Positions 22,506 to 35,579 of a DNA stretch of 64,000 nucleotides are shown one piece after another. Numbering within the stretch: the stretch's first letter is position 1; each line of letters opens with the position of its first letter. Below the pieces are notes generated by a model. That model was not told where the DNA came from, made no database searches, and saw only the letters and a list, made by a program, of their open reading frames with translations. Origin of the DNA: Synchiropus splendidus (Eukaryota; Chordata; Actinopteri; Syngnathiformes; Callionymidae); NCBI RefSeq assembly GCF_027744825.2, contig NC_071338.1:28643501-28707500 (forward strand), read 5' to 3'. The position numbers were made by a program, and so were the translations under genes.

Positions 22506-25500
22506 TGAGTTGAAGCAAAGACGTCTGGCTTCAAACAATGGAATGACATTACAGAAGCTAAAAAGTTAAGCTAGCGCGACATCTGGTGAATTTTGGGATA
22601 TGAAGTGGCAGGGCTTTTTCTTCATCCTCCTGTGATGTCCAGGAAATCTGATCTATCACCTCCCGCTCATTGTTCTCTCTCCTAAACTCTGAAAATGTTT
22701 CAAGCAATGTGTTGGAGATAATATTTTGTTGGATTTGATTCATGACATTGTGGTGTCGGGCGTCTCTCAGTTTGCTTTCCTCTTCACAAAGCCTTGCTTG
22801 TGTGTGTATGGGAAGGCAGTTTCTCTTGTAATTACATAAGTAACTACTAATTCATCCCATTGTGGTTGTTATGACTCCCATAAGACGAGCACACAAATGA
22901 CTCATATTTGCTTTGTGGTCGAAGCATTGTGCTGTCCCTCAAGACTTCTGGTTATGAAGGCCGGCCTATTAAACCCATTTGTTAGGGTCTTCACCCCCGG
23001 GACGTGGGCTGCTCCGTGCCACGCTAAACCAAAGAGTTGAGCCGGAGCGATGAGCGGTTCATGACTTCAGGTTGTTACCGAAGACGCCACTTCGGAGTCT
23101 CATCCTGTCGCCAAACCGTAATCCTTATGTAAACTCAGACTCAACTGCAATGCAATGGAAACGGCCTTTTTTCGTGCTGCAGCAGTTGCATGTTAAAAGA
23201 TACGATGAGCTAAATCATCAAGGCTTAAAGGTCTGTCCAGGATGATTCCACTTTCCAGTAATTATTTTGTCATCCTGCGGTTATTTTGTCATCTCCTGTC
23301 ATGTTTTCCAGTGTCTTTGGTTTTTCCGTGAATTGGTTATCTATGCGTCTTCTCACTGAAGCCAGTTTGTTTGGCTGTGTGCGACCACGCGTCTCTACAA
23401 GCGAGCCATTTCCTCTGGGTATTTCTTCACACCCTGTGCTGTGCATTTATTACAAATGGCTGGCTCAAGGGCCTTAATCCTCCAGAAACTGGATACCATG
23501 TAAATGCAACCACTTGTCTTCAATATTTTTATCTCACGATACCCATATTTCCATAAGGCTTTAACTGTCAATTTTCTCTGCCACACGTTTCAAGTGACCA
23601 AAGATGACCAAACTTATCGATGGTGGTGCTCGGAAAATGTACAATCCCAGGCTGAAATGCACATAAAAATGTAAATGACTTTATTGTTTTAGGGCCTGTA
23701 AGGTTTTCATTGTGTGCAGAAATTTCTAAACTAAAATAAATTCATAAACTCATATTGTTATTGTTACAAAAAGCCCTGGTTTGGACAGTTTCTCTGTCGC
23801 TGCCGATAACTTTTCGGCAACTTTAATGTGCTATGACCACAGAGAGCAGAGTGGGTTTCTGGGAGAAGCACAGGAAAGAACAAGTTGTGCTGTCTCCATA
23901 GATCGATTGAACCAAATCTAAAGTTAAAGTGAGGGTTAGGGCATGAGCAAAATGTGAAATGACGCTCATCATGCAACTTTTTGGCAACTATTAAAAACAT
24001 GTAAAGAACATTTCCAGACATAATTGATCACCACTGTTCTCTTACGGCTTGTATGATTTCACAACTTTTGTTCTGTCTCTTGCTATTCAACTCAGCGACG
24101 TATCCTTTTTCTATACGTTGGCTGGAAGTCGTGCGTTGGGAATTCTTAATCCATACTAATGCCTCCCACTTGATACATGACTTCATTGTTAGAATTGTCT
24201 TGGACCCATGCCCAGACCTGCGTCGTGGTAAAATGAAGTCGGAATAAGGTTTTCTATACTCGTCGTCTTTCTGTTTCCCTCACTATTTTCCTTTCTACTG
24301 GCATCAGAGAAAACTAGTGCTTTGGCAGAGAGTTCTGTGCGAAGGATTCAAGGCTCCTGTTTGTTTTGGAGATTAGCCAAACGTGTTCTGTACTGATCCT
24401 TTCCCAGATGGGATGGTTGCTGGTTTCAATGCAGAAGCACTAGCTTTTCTGTATTTATACTTCATCAGTGAGTGGAACCCGACTATATCGTCGTCATAGT
24501 AACATAAATATATGTACTGTTTGTCAACTTATTTAAACCATAATGGGCAGATAGTGGTGGCTGAAAATGTTGGTTTTCTGCACAGTATATAATTATTATT
24601 AGTTGTGTAAGTGTTTGGAATGTTTTATTTCATCACATGTAATAGATTTGTTTCCCATGCAAGTAACACATTCTCAAGAAGAAAGTACTTTATTTAACTT
24701 TTTGGCTTAGCTGTCCTGCCTATCATATACGGCTACCACGACAGTACATATTTTCATCTTACTCTTCTGTTGAAGTCCATTCTTATAATGCTGCTGACTT
24801 GATTTGGACTTCTTGTAATTTTACTGCATAACAATACAATATGACCTGACATATGGGTCTGTGTAGTGAGTTGTCAGATTTGCTTTCATGCCGATAGCTG
24901 GCCTTTCAAAAGTTACTCGAAATCCCTTCCTTGTGTTGAAGTCAGTCACCGAATGGAGTCTCCTTTGTTTACATCGAGAAGGTCAGTGACAGGAGAGTAC
25001 ACACCTGAACAAAATGATAATTATAGTAACAGTACGAGCTTAGTACTAATACTTATGAGCTGCCTTCAACTATACAAATCCGGCATGTGTTTGCCTGCTG
25101 ACGTAATATCTATAGATAGAATGTCTTGGGCAACTTGGACTTGGATGACCATCTACAGAGCAGGCCTGGCCGCCCAATCCATCCATACACATCTGTTATG
25201 TTCCATTATACTGAGGTTGTATTTTCTGTTCCATGTTGAGTCTGTTAGGTTAGTTTCAAACAGTCCATGCCCACTGTGGTTCGCATACCTCTGTATTTGC
25301 TGTGGGTACAGATAATGAATCAAAATTTTTCAACATCACCACCCATTTTTTTTTGGGTTGTGCTGTTGCCTTCTTCGGCAGTGAAATATAATGTTTGTAG
25401 GGTTATTACTTCATCGTAGAATGAACAAGGTTGGATGCATGTGGGGCATTACAAATTATTATGAGAAACTTCACTTCATAAAAATACTCAAATTGTTTTT

Positions 25501-26650
25501 GTAGCTAAAGTTCCAAATGTTGTGAAATACAATGTGTTTCTCATGCTGTATACGGCTGGAGGAAGAGTGGGATAGACAGACTGAAAAAGAATCCCTTGCT
25601 TGTGCATGACCTCCCCTTGAAAACTGCCAAAAAATAGCTGAGATGGATAATGTACAATATTTGCTTCACAGACCACTGAACGTTGTACTTATTTTGGCCC
25701 AATTTAATTAAAAAACATTTACGGTTGACATGGAAATACAGAAATATGATGGCTAATGTGGCCACGGAAGACCACCTACTTGGAATATTTGGTGGCCAGA
25801 AGGTCAACATTTGTATCCGACGAACTTAAGGCTATAATTACCGCTCTGGTCTGCTGTTTCTTACAAGCAAAGCCACAAAGTAAAATAGTTTTAATTTTGC
25901 TAATGACTCTCCCAAGTAAGCCATTCAGTGTGAGAGTGAAGCACGGGCATCGATCATTACAGCCCACAAGACTGGAGCGGGTTCCCTTCTCTCTCTTCAT
26001 TCTGGGAGCCATTTTAGTCAGTTTCTCTTTGCAGTGTTTGGTGAAGTTGTACTCCTGTCTTCCTTCAGGTGGACATGCTCATACACACAAGTAATACAGC
26101 TTACCCTGAACTGAAAATAATAAATATTAAATAATATTTCTGCTCTTCTGGTTTCATTTTTCCTGACTGCCAGTGGGGATCCTGCTCACTTCCAGCGGGT
26201 TCCAAGCCAAGATCCTGCTGAGTTCCAGTGGCTGGAGTTACCCACCTCCTTGTTGTGCGCGTGTAAATTCTTTTGTAAACCTCTTCCACTCATTGAGCAA
26301 CAGTACACGGTATGACCTTGGGATGGTGCTCCGTCAGCCCATAGCCATTGTGTGTTCTACGGTGACTGACGTCAGGCTGCAGGGGAGCTACAAGAGGGTC
26401 TCTGTAAAAGGCCCTCCTATGGTTCAGTTTTAGAACAAAACCCAACACCATGCTCACTGTGCTGTTGAAATGCCAACAGAGTGTATGACTCATTCTTCAG
26501 TTTATGCAATAGATGTACTTCATTAAGTAATGCTTTCCACTGCAAAACTGAGTGTGGAAAATTTGAAGGGGAAACGCTGTTTACCATTTAGGGGTTGTCC
26601 CAGCAAGTCTGCCTCCTCCACCTTGACCCATCTTGGTCATCCTCATTTGC
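22506..26650. other. Long unique noncoding stretch, no gene seen
   Basis: About 4 kb without a recognised repeat or exon. The longest open frame (24866-25315, 149 codons) opens with GTG, has no Kozak or splice context, and its translation resembles nothing known. A short internal repeat ATCCTGCT..CTTCCAGCGG / ATCCTGCTGAGTTCCAGTGG lies at about 26178-26231. Confidence 0.5.
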
Positions 26651-26743
26651 CATTTTCATGAACATGAAAAGAAAAAAAGAAAAAAGTATAGACCAACTTA
26701 CAATAAAGAATAACTTTATTAACATTGTCTTTGTCTCTCTTTC
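26651..26743 (+). mobile_element. Family A fragment, copy 3
   Basis: It matches the family A middle: AAGAAAAAAGTATAGACC, AACTTACAATAAAGAATAAC and TTTATTAACATTGTCTTTGT. It runs straight into a CT/TA tract. It is almost identical to 27070-27147, so the two neighbouring copies probably arose from one another. Confidence 0.65.
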
Positions 26744-26816
26744 TCTCTGTCTCTCTGTCTCTCTCTCTCTCTATATATATAATATATACATACATATATA
26801 TAATAAAAATAAATAC

Positions 26817-26890
<74 letters not shown>
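26744..26890. repeat. (CT)n-(TA)n compound microsatellite
   Basis: Alternating CTCT and TATA runs followed by an A run, read directly. Ser/Leu and Ile/Tyr ORFs on both strands are artefacts. Confidence 0.95.
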
Positions 26891-26892
<2 letters not shown>

Positions 26893-26904
26893 AAAAACAT
26901 GACA

Positions 26905-26974
26905 TGTGCGGACCGATCAGCTGACCCACGACGCGCTTTGTTATTGTGTATAACGCAGCCTCTGTATGCAAACG
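26905..26974 (+). mobile_element. 70-bp fragment of the TA-flanked MITE
   Basis: The GTGCGGACCGATCAGCTGAC block through CGCTTTGTTATTGTGTATAA to CTCTGTATGCA matches 30270-30339 of MITE copy 2 almost perfectly. Neither terminus is present. Confidence 0.8.
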
Positions 26975-26984
26975 TTTTGCCCCC

Positions 26985-27144
26985 AATTCTTCACCGCCTC
27001 TGTAAATAGTATCATATGTCAATAGAGTTATTATAAGTACACCTCTGCATAACATCGTATTCTTGTTAACACTGAAGAAAAGAAAAAAAGAAAAAAGTAT
27101 AGACCAACTTACAATAAAGAATAACTTTATTAACACTGTCTTTG

Positions 27145-27217
<73 letters not shown>

Positions 27218-27417
27218 CATACATATATATAATAAAAATAAATACTAGAATATATATATATATTTAAAAAAAAAAAAATATATATATATATATACATATA
27301 TAATTCTAGTATTTATTTTTTATTCAAGTACGGCAAAAAAGTATGTTTCCGGAGGTCACATGTGCCCCCCCGGCATTGCTCCACGCCCCCCCAGGGGGTC
27401 CCGCTCCACTATTTGAG
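26985..27417 (+). mobile_element. Family A copy 4, with internal CT/TA tract
   Basis: It contains the complete ordered family A blocks, from CACCGCCTCTGTAAATAG through GAGTTATTATAAGTACACCT and GAATAACTTTATTAACACTG to GGCAAAAAAGTATGTTTCC and the C-rich, CTCCACGCCCCCC-type end. The middle is occupied by an expanded CT then TA microsatellite (about 27145-27300) with a small palindrome around 27240-27315 (CTAGAATATATA .. TATATAATTCTAG). Confidence 0.7.
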
Positions 27418-29481
27418 ACGGACTGTTTCAAGCATACGACTTGCTTGTATTGAAAGCTCCTTTAACCATGAACTAATAAAGAGTTGAAAACTCAGCTGTG
27501 TATTGACTTGTGTTATGGCGTGACTAACATTTTCATTTATTTGAAGATCTGAAGCATTTCCAAGTGCCAAACTTGCGACAAATAAGCCTGGGCTAGCGCC
27601 GTGTCTGGCACAGCAAGACTTCAGTGATTTCATTTTTAGATCATCATGAGTGACCGTTTGCACTGAATCCCGAGTATGAGAATGCCTTTACACTCTGGAT
27701 CCCGCCACAATATATTGTTATCGTGGAGTGCGCTGCCTGACTCTGTGCTTCCCCACATTTTGGCCATACATCCCAGGCGGAGTGCAATTGATTTTGGCAG
27801 CGGATGGAATCAAGATTGATTGAATCAGGATGGAAAGGACCTCGCTGGGGGATCAACCATGCAGTAACCCTTGAGCTGTGGATGCCTTTGCCAAGAAAGT
27901 ACTCAGAGTTATTCTAGCGTCAGGGGCAATGCTATTAAATCCCATTGCGTCCACACATTGAGAAAAAGTGGGCGGAGAATGTGTCCTATTGAGGACTTAA
28001 ATATGTGGCCGCTGGACTGTGGTTTTGCTGTTAATTTGAAGATACCTACCTCTCTGAGGTCTTGGGTAATGAGGGAATGGAAACTAAAAAAATGATATTG
28101 AACTGGCCATATATTAATACCAGATGCTGTAACAGTATTAATCATATATTCTGATGTATCTCTTCTGTATTGCATCAGTTTAGCGCCAAGCTACTGGGAT
28201 GAAATTGATCCACTAATGTTTTTGGCAGTGATACTTGCCAAAAATGGAACATTCTTTTTTTGTAGTTCAACCAATATCTTTAAAGCTCCACGGAGCAGCT
28301 GGAGTAATTACAATGAAATATTTCCAAGTGAATGCATCCAGGATTTTAACTCTTCACCAGAGTTTTTCCAGTTATGAAATGTACCAAATGGAATAGAAAG
28401 CTCCCAATATTGCAACTGGTTTATGAAAATGTCTCTCTGCTATCACTATAAATTGATATTCCAATACTTTCTGACACCAAACTGATCTATTTCTATAAAA
28501 ATCGAGGCATGAATCACTGTTGCCGATGTTACTCCTCCTCCAGAGAGCTCTGATCCTCGATGAAGATCTTGACCATGTCAACTATACCTTGTCAAACATG
28601 CTTTCAAAACTGAGTTTTGAAGTAAACAGTGTGACAGTATGATCCTTTCTTCCCCATTTTTTTCTTGTCTACCCAGGGACCGTGCTTTACCCCTTCCAGA
28701 AACACCAAGCTGATGCAACCAAACGGGGTCATGCGCTGTGTTTGATGTATGAAAATGTGTTTTTTGCTCTGCCAACATTTCCTGGCACTTCTCTGGTGTC
28801 CTTCCACGACTTAAAAAAATAAAAATCTATATTCATATGTCTACAGTCCCCAGCATTATTGCGAACAGATGAACAAGTTTCACACTTCAAGGAGCCATCT
28901 GTTGCATAAGCTGTGAGCACGGCAGTTTCTCTGCTTTATTAATGACTTGTACAAAAACAGGACATTTATATTCATCGTCATCTGTTATTGTTTAGTGCCT
29001 ATACATTGAAAGAAAATTAACTATCAAAATGATTCCTCTTAAATAGTTAAGGGTGCATTTTAAAGATTTTTATTACCAGATGAAAAACCTTTTAAATCAA
29101 AAGCTGATTTGGGATTGTGTATAAATGTACTCAAACTGACTTATTATTGTGACATCAGAAACATTGAATGAATGGATCATCTGCGTCTTCATCATAGCAA
29201 GCGACACAAAATTATTTTAAACTGAGAATGTAAAGTAAGTGACGCCCAGTCAAGTTTTTCCAGTGAGAATACTATATTTTTCAGCTGGGCTTGGTGCGTG
29301 AGCTGTACTTTAAAAGCAGCTTTTTAATCTAATTTTGCTCACCTTTTCCTCCTTATGAGTCCAAGTTGAACTCAGTTTGATCTTGTTTTCGCAGAACAGG
29401 GCCAAGTCTCAAGCCACTGCCCAGATTAATCCATGAAACCTCCAGTTCTCACCAGATTGTTTTTGTAAAGTTTTATTTCAG
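27418..29481. other. Unique noncoding stretch, no gene seen
   Basis: No recognised repeat. Minus-strand ORFs over 28372-28920 are fragmented by stops and match no family I know. Confidence 0.5.
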
Positions 29482-29535
29482 CCCACATTCTTGCTTTGGC
29501 TCTTGTTTGCCCAGCTGTAGTGCAAATTTACCTGG
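29482..29535 (+). other. Micro-exon-like segment (weak)
   Basis: 54 bp between a TTTTATTTCAG acceptor and a GG-GTAAGA donor, both close to consensus. Two of three frames are open. At this length such a combination can easily occur by chance, and no neighbouring exon supports it. Confidence 0.12.
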
Positions 29536-30143
29536 GTAAGAGGAAATCCCCGCTAAGAATTTGTAGAAGAAACAGAATAAAATGCAATCTAGAAAGGAAA
29601 GAAAGAACAGGACTTTGGGAAGGAGGCCTGCTGAAGGAAATCTATGGGACCACTCCCTGGATACAACCACTCGAACAGACAAGGACAGCAAAACATGAGC
29701 ATCCTTGGTTACAGTTTTGTGTGCGGATCCATCTCACTGCAGCATGAATTGTTTTTTATGAATTTTGTTTTGAAAAAAAAAAGTATTTATACCATTCTAT
29801 GATTATTTAAAATGTTTTTGGAGTAGCAATGTATGGACTCAAAGATGTTTTGGGCTTGTGGTTAGGCTGACACTTCAAGACTCGATGGCAACTGTGGTTG
29901 TGTGGGAATACCATGGTTCCATTTCACTCCTCAAGACAGTTGAGCTGGAGATTCCCTTTTTAATGTCCACTCAGCATCTTAGGGTTTTACTTTTCTGGCA
30001 AGGCACTGTGTAGGCATGAAAAAGTATCACTGCCTGTTTAAAGTTCTGCAAGTAGACTCAATGCATTTCTTTTAAATGCCAACTGATCCTTGGTTCACAG
30101 GGTTAATACATGTTCCTGGATTATGTGTCACTATTTTAATAAA
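29536..30143. other. Unique noncoding stretch, no gene seen
   Basis: No supported feature. Confidence 0.5.
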
Positions 30144-30821
30144 CAGTGAATATACCTCAGTTTTCGAACGTCCCGGACTTCAAACAAATCGGAGTTAGAA
30201 CAAAAATTTAGAGATTTTTCTAACAAAAATCCAGAACTCGAACGCCCCCGAAAAAAGCCGGAAAAAACGTGCACGGACCGATCAGCTGACCCACGATGCG
30301 CTTTGTTATTGTGTATAACGCAGCCTCTGTATGCAGACGTGTCCCCTTAGCTACATTTACAGACTGTTTTTTCTTCATATTGAGGTGTAAAACCTTTCCT
30401 GTCTCCACACTGGACCGTGGTAGAGTGTCACAGGGGAGGTGCTGGAGCGCTCACTCCAGGGTTTGATGTCCTGTTGTGGGCTGGAGCTGGGACAGGGATG
30501 AGGCGAGTCTGGGACAGAGCGTGACTTGGTTTATGACTTTGTCACAGCCAAACTGCACAGAAGCGCACATTCAGAGCTGGACACGCACCGGGCACCTCTT
30601 CACTTCTGGAGAGACGTCACTCACTCGGCAACCCCTCCCACATGCAGCGGCCACACACATAGAGGAGCAGCGCACCTGCAGCAGACACTCTACATTCACG
30701 CCTACAAAAGACTATGTTAAGGCTTGGAACGCATTAGTTCTTTTTCCATTATCCATTATTCCAAATAGCTTCTCAAACGGCCGTCTGGAACAGATTGAGG
30801 TCGACAACCAAGGTACCACTG
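30144..30821 (+). mobile_element. TA-flanked mariner-like MITE, copy 2
   Basis: The start is CAGTGAATATACCTCAGTTT, a slightly damaged version of the family terminus; it continues TCGAACGTCCCGGACTT and ends GGTACCACTG. The interior, including GTGTCACAGGGGAGGTGCTG and ACTTCTGGAGAGACGTCACT, is nearly identical to copy 1. The flanking TA is lost on both sides. It has the same orientation as copy 1. Confidence 0.8.
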
Positions 30822-30914
30822 TGCTTGTTTAATAATGTATGGTGTCTGAGTATCACAGTGAGATGATTTAAAAAACTTTAGGTTCAACAAAAATTCAAAA
30901 TAGGTCCAAACAAA
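30822..30914. other. Noncoding sequence, possibly eroded hAT interior
   Basis: Lies between the MITE and the hAT terminus; no clear signal. Confidence 0.4.
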
Positions 30915-30984
30915 GGTCATCGCGACTCGTGACTGAATACATTGATACATTGGTCAACGAAAATAATGGCTAGTTGCAGCCCTA
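30915..30984 (-). mobile_element. hAT-type element, one end only
   Basis: Read inward from 30984 the terminus is TAGGGCTGCAACTAGCCATT followed by ATTTTCGTTGACCAAT. This matches a very common vertebrate hAT MITE class (TAGGGCTGCAACTAACGATTATTTT-like). The other end was not found, possibly lost when MITE copy 2 was inserted or through deletion. Confidence 0.55.
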
Positions 30985-31359
30985 ATCCATTTAATTTTAA
31001 AAGGAACCCCACCCCAAAATGCTGCATGTTACCTAACTCATGGAACACACTCAAAGACGCACCGCACTGCACAAATACCACTGTACTGACACACCATTTT
31101 ATAAACTTTTAGCAGTGCTTGAGATAAGGTAAGATAAAGAAAGTTTTGAATTGACATGGCGAGAATAGGGTTTGATATGAGAACACTCCAGGTATTTCTT
31201 TTGAAATACCTAGAAGACATGAACAGTGGAGAATAAGAGCTGATACGTAAATCATATTCTGTCCCAATTTCCCATCCTCCTGTTCGCATGTTGTCGCAGT
31301 ATGTATTTGATATTATTTCCCTTGGAGTCTATTTAATAAAGCGCTTGCTTTTCGTTAAA
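30985..31359. other. Unique noncoding stretch
   Basis: Nothing recognised. Confidence 0.5.
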
Positions 31360-31580
31360 CCTTCTTTATGGGAGCGTATTAAAAGCACAGAGCTATGCTC
31401 TAATCCAGCTGGGGTATTGCCCCTGAAGCTCCGCGTCTTTATAGAGTGGTGACATTAGCTTGTTTATTGGTTGCAGTGGAATAAAGATGCTATTCTTTTA
31501 ATTGCTTGTTAATGCTCGCGGGATTCATGGAGATTACAGAGACTGCCGATGCCAGCATATTAGAAAGGTGATGGGAAATT
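31360..31580. promoter_or_regulatory. Possible conserved noncoding/enhancer-like block
   Basis: High-complexity block with a forkhead-like TGTTTATTGG at 31461-31470, AATAAAGATGC at 31480-31490, and TTTTAATTGCTTGTTAATGC near 31496-31515, which holds two homeodomain-type TAAT cores. No repeat and no ORF. The function is inferred. Confidence 0.3.
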
Positions 31581-32198
<618 letters not shown>

Positions 32199-32305
32199 TT
32201 GGCAAAATATCTTTGGCAAAATATCTTGCACTGAAAAAAAAGCAAAATAACATTGGCAAAATATCTTTGGCAAAATATCTCGCACTGAAAAAAAGCAAAA
32301 TAACT
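32199..32305 (+). repeat. 54-bp tandem duplication (2 units)
   Basis: TTGGCAAAATATCTTTGGCA, continuing to CACTGAAAAAAAGCAAAATA, occurs at 32199 and again at 32253 with only a couple of differences. Each unit itself contains two TTGGCAAAATATCT sub-repeats. Confidence 0.9.
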
Positions 32306-33033
32306 TTTCTTGGTAAGTTTTTGAATGAGCAATTTTACATTGACAAATGACAGTTTTTCTAAAATACGTTGCTGTGTCCACGTTCATATGGTCTATTGCC
32401 ATTCCACACTTTTGGTGCTCTTCCGTCTTGTTCATATGCATGCGTTGAACTTTTGACCAAGGCTCTCTTGTGTGGCGTTAGTCAAAAGGGCTGTCAAGAT
32501 CGATGAATGTAAATAAGTCTGTCTTTCCATTCACTCCTTCTCTTGTTGTTTGGTGCTTTCTCCTGAGCATCCTTTTCTCACACAACCATTTCAGTTCTTG
32601 GCTTTGGAGTGAATCAGCTTTTTACCAAGAATAGTGATAATGAATACTCAAACAGTGACTACACATTTCATATTTTAATATTTGTCCTTATAAATCTCAT
32701 GCCCTCCGCATGTAATATTGAGCAACTGTTTGCAAACTGTCTCTTGCAGGTGAAGCATTGATTGGAAGAAGGTCGGTGTGGAAGGACTGATGCATATTAG
32801 CTGGGACATGACAGTGTTGCAGTGGCAGCTGTGTGGTGCCTCGGTCGCTGGGGTGGAACACATCAAGCAGGGGTCCCACATACCAGACCCCCCTCAGCAG
32901 CCTGCAGAGCAAATGAGCTGCCAGGCCAGACTAATGCAGCCCTAACTGGTGGTTAGGAGAGTGGGAAAAGTCAGGGAGTGTCTGGTGGAACATGCCTGCT
33001 AGTGGAATGGAGCTTGCATGGATAACCCTACAG
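32306..33033. other. Unique noncoding stretch
   Basis: Nothing recognised apart from short ORFs. Confidence 0.5.
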
Positions 33034-33548
33034 CAGAAGTGGGCAGCTACATCTCCTAAAGGGCCGCGTTATAAACTGCGACTGTTGTCAGGGACCATCA
33101 TGCCAAAAGAAAGGCAGCGATGATTATGAAATGTGACGGAAAAAAATCTCAAGTAGCTAGGACGAAATTAACCATAAAATGTTCAATGAAAGCAAGGATA
33201 TTAAGAAGTGTAAAACGTGGCCTGAACCCTATCAAAATCATTTTACATGCATTTTATTTTCATGGAAATCATAATAAAACTATGGACCAAACATCAAAGA
33301 TGAAATGATTTCAAAATATGTTTTGAATTTTCTTTCAACAAATTTTGAGGAAAATACTACATTGACAAACGAAAACAAGAAACAAAAAAATGTCATGAAT
33401 GTGTTGTATTTACTGTTGAACTAGCACTGGCTAAAACAAGAACAGTATAAAAAAAAAATTGAATAGTTTTAGCCTGACCACATGAGGGCCACAAAAACAC
33501 AGGCAATGGGCCGCATATGGCCGGCGAGCCGCACTTTGCCCAGGTCTG
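33034..33548. mobile_element. hAT MITE with decayed 8-bp TSD
   Basis: Left end CAGAAGTGGGCAGCTACATC. Right end, read inward, CAGACCTGGGCAAAGTGCGG followed by CTCGCCGGCCATATGCGGCC. This pattern (CAGAGGTGGGCAAACTACGGCCCGCGGGCC-like) is the hallmark of a widespread vertebrate hAT class. The flanks CCCTACAG (33026-33033) and CCCTCTAG (33549-33556) match at 6 of 8 positions, consistent with an old target duplication. It is 515 bp with no transposase. Confidence 0.75.
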
Positions 33549-35579
33549 CCCTCTAGTATCCTCCTAGCTGTGTACAAAAACGAAAACAAAACACACAGTT
33601 TTTTTTAATTTAGTAAAAAAATCGCTCTTTTTGCTACGATCAAGTAACACCATGATACGTGCTACAGTGTCATGGTCTTACAAAATAAAACTATAAATAA
33701 ATGTCTTATTAACTTGAATGAAAACAGAGCCAAGCGGCAGGGGAAGGTGTTTATAACTGAATAGATGCAAGTGGACCACTTTATAGCCACCGAATGCTGA
33801 GAGGTGTGCTGCCGGTTTTGTGAATGAATGAGGTCTTCAGCTCATAGTATGTTGGCAGATAGGGTGACGTCTGCCATGTGTCTGCTGGGATCGAAGTTCT
33901 GATGGGTTGTGATGTCTGTCTGCTTCCTGCTACCAAGCCACCACATTAGCTGTGTGTCCTGCAGTATTTATAGCAGTATCAGGATGTGGATAGTCTTGTT
34001 TCACTCCTCACGCAAAGCCTTCTTGTTATAGACACAGCTCGCCGCCCTCCTTCACTGAGAGTGGATATAGATCAGGGCACCTATCAGATCAGAGCCCCTT
34101 CATCCTCTGGTGGGCTTTTAGTTTCACTTCTGTTGTGCGTAGAAGGATGGTGATGTAAAATCATCTCGTGTTGATAAACGTGGGATGACCCGATGACACT
34201 TTTTTGCTAACTGAGTGCTAACATTTAAAAGCATTTGCTGATACACAGTGCCAATACAAGTAATTTATGATAGAAATACAGACATGACACCACTGCCACA
34301 TATGTCATTTTTAACATTTCAAGATTAGCCTGGGAAATATGCTGATATATACAGTAATATGTAAGATCTTGGTCATGCCTACTAGTCTATGTCCATGTCA
34401 GGACTACGTGATAATTTTATTTTAATTTGTATTTAGTACTTATACATTTATATACTTATTTATATATATGTATTACACATTCAGATATTTTTAAATTAAA
34501 CTAAATTTCGAAAAAAAATGTGAAACAACTGCGAATCTGCGTTGCAGCAACACAAACATTTGTTACACATTGCTATTTTGCTATGATATTTGTTAAAGTT
34601 TATGTTTCGAGAAATCAATATGTTAATTTCATAAGACCAAGTTTTTTCTTATTAAACAAATGAACATATTTTGCCACGTAAACACAAACAAAAGTACCAA
34701 ACACTTGTACTGGTACCGGATATTGGCACTGTTTCCATACCTATTTAGGACACTCATACATATTAATACTTGTGTTGGAGCATTTTTTTTTCTTTCCCGA
34801 ACTCACTGCTGAAAAGGTTGGTTTGGTGTCCATCTTTTTTAGATGGAACATTATACTTAACTCTGTATTTAGTTTTAATTTTACTGGACTCTGTATCATG
34901 CTAAAAGTTATCTTGATGACTTTCCATTTTTCTTCTCTTCCCAAATATCTCTGTTTTAATTCATATTTTACTATATATTTTTGTGAACCAGAGTGCAATA
35001 ACCCCCCTTAGTGTATATGTGCCTGCTTTACCAAACACTTCTCAGCAACTTCAGGGGGCTTAAATCCTCTAATCGCGTAGATCTGGGAAAACATTTTGTG
35101 TCCCCGTCCAGAGCCTTGAGGAGCCACCACAACACTCTTATTTCTGTCCTTAAAACCTCGTGGAGGAGCAGCGAGAGAGCACTTCCACACAGATGGGCAC
35201 CCAGGTACGAGAGCACGACCGCGACATGTGTGTCTGCGTGTGTGCCATCCAAAAGACAGCACTCCCATTTGCTAATATTGACATGGGTGTCCCCGTTCAA
35301 TCTTGTTACAAGGATTATTGTCTATTGAGATCCCATTTCATTAGGCTAAAACACACACCTCAGGGTGCACACTGAGGCTACTCCGGGGGCCCCGGGCTTT
35401 TAGCTCTTTTTCCAGGCTGCCGGGAGGGGGGGGGGACCCGTAAGTGCTTTTGACAGGGATCGCTGTATCTCAGAGTGTATTTTAAGGCATCTCCTATGTG
35501 CCAGGAGCAAAGGAAAGGTGCGGGTCTTCTGAGCAAGTTTGAAGACCCCAAGCCACTTCTGAAGTCAGATATATGTTAT
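33549..35579. other. Unique noncoding stretch, no gene seen
   Basis: Mostly AT-rich. A 10-bp G run lies at about 35426-35435. Overlapping ORFs on both strands at 35008-35375 have no exon-like support. Confidence 0.5.

Noticed and set aside
24866..25315. 149-codon frame, the longest outside repeats between 22.5 and 26.6 kb
   Set aside because: Starts with GTG, has no exon borders, and its translation is not recognisable.
28360..28920. Possible degenerate transposase or other pseudogene on the minus strand
   Set aside because: Translations are broken by many stops and contain no motif I can assign to a family.
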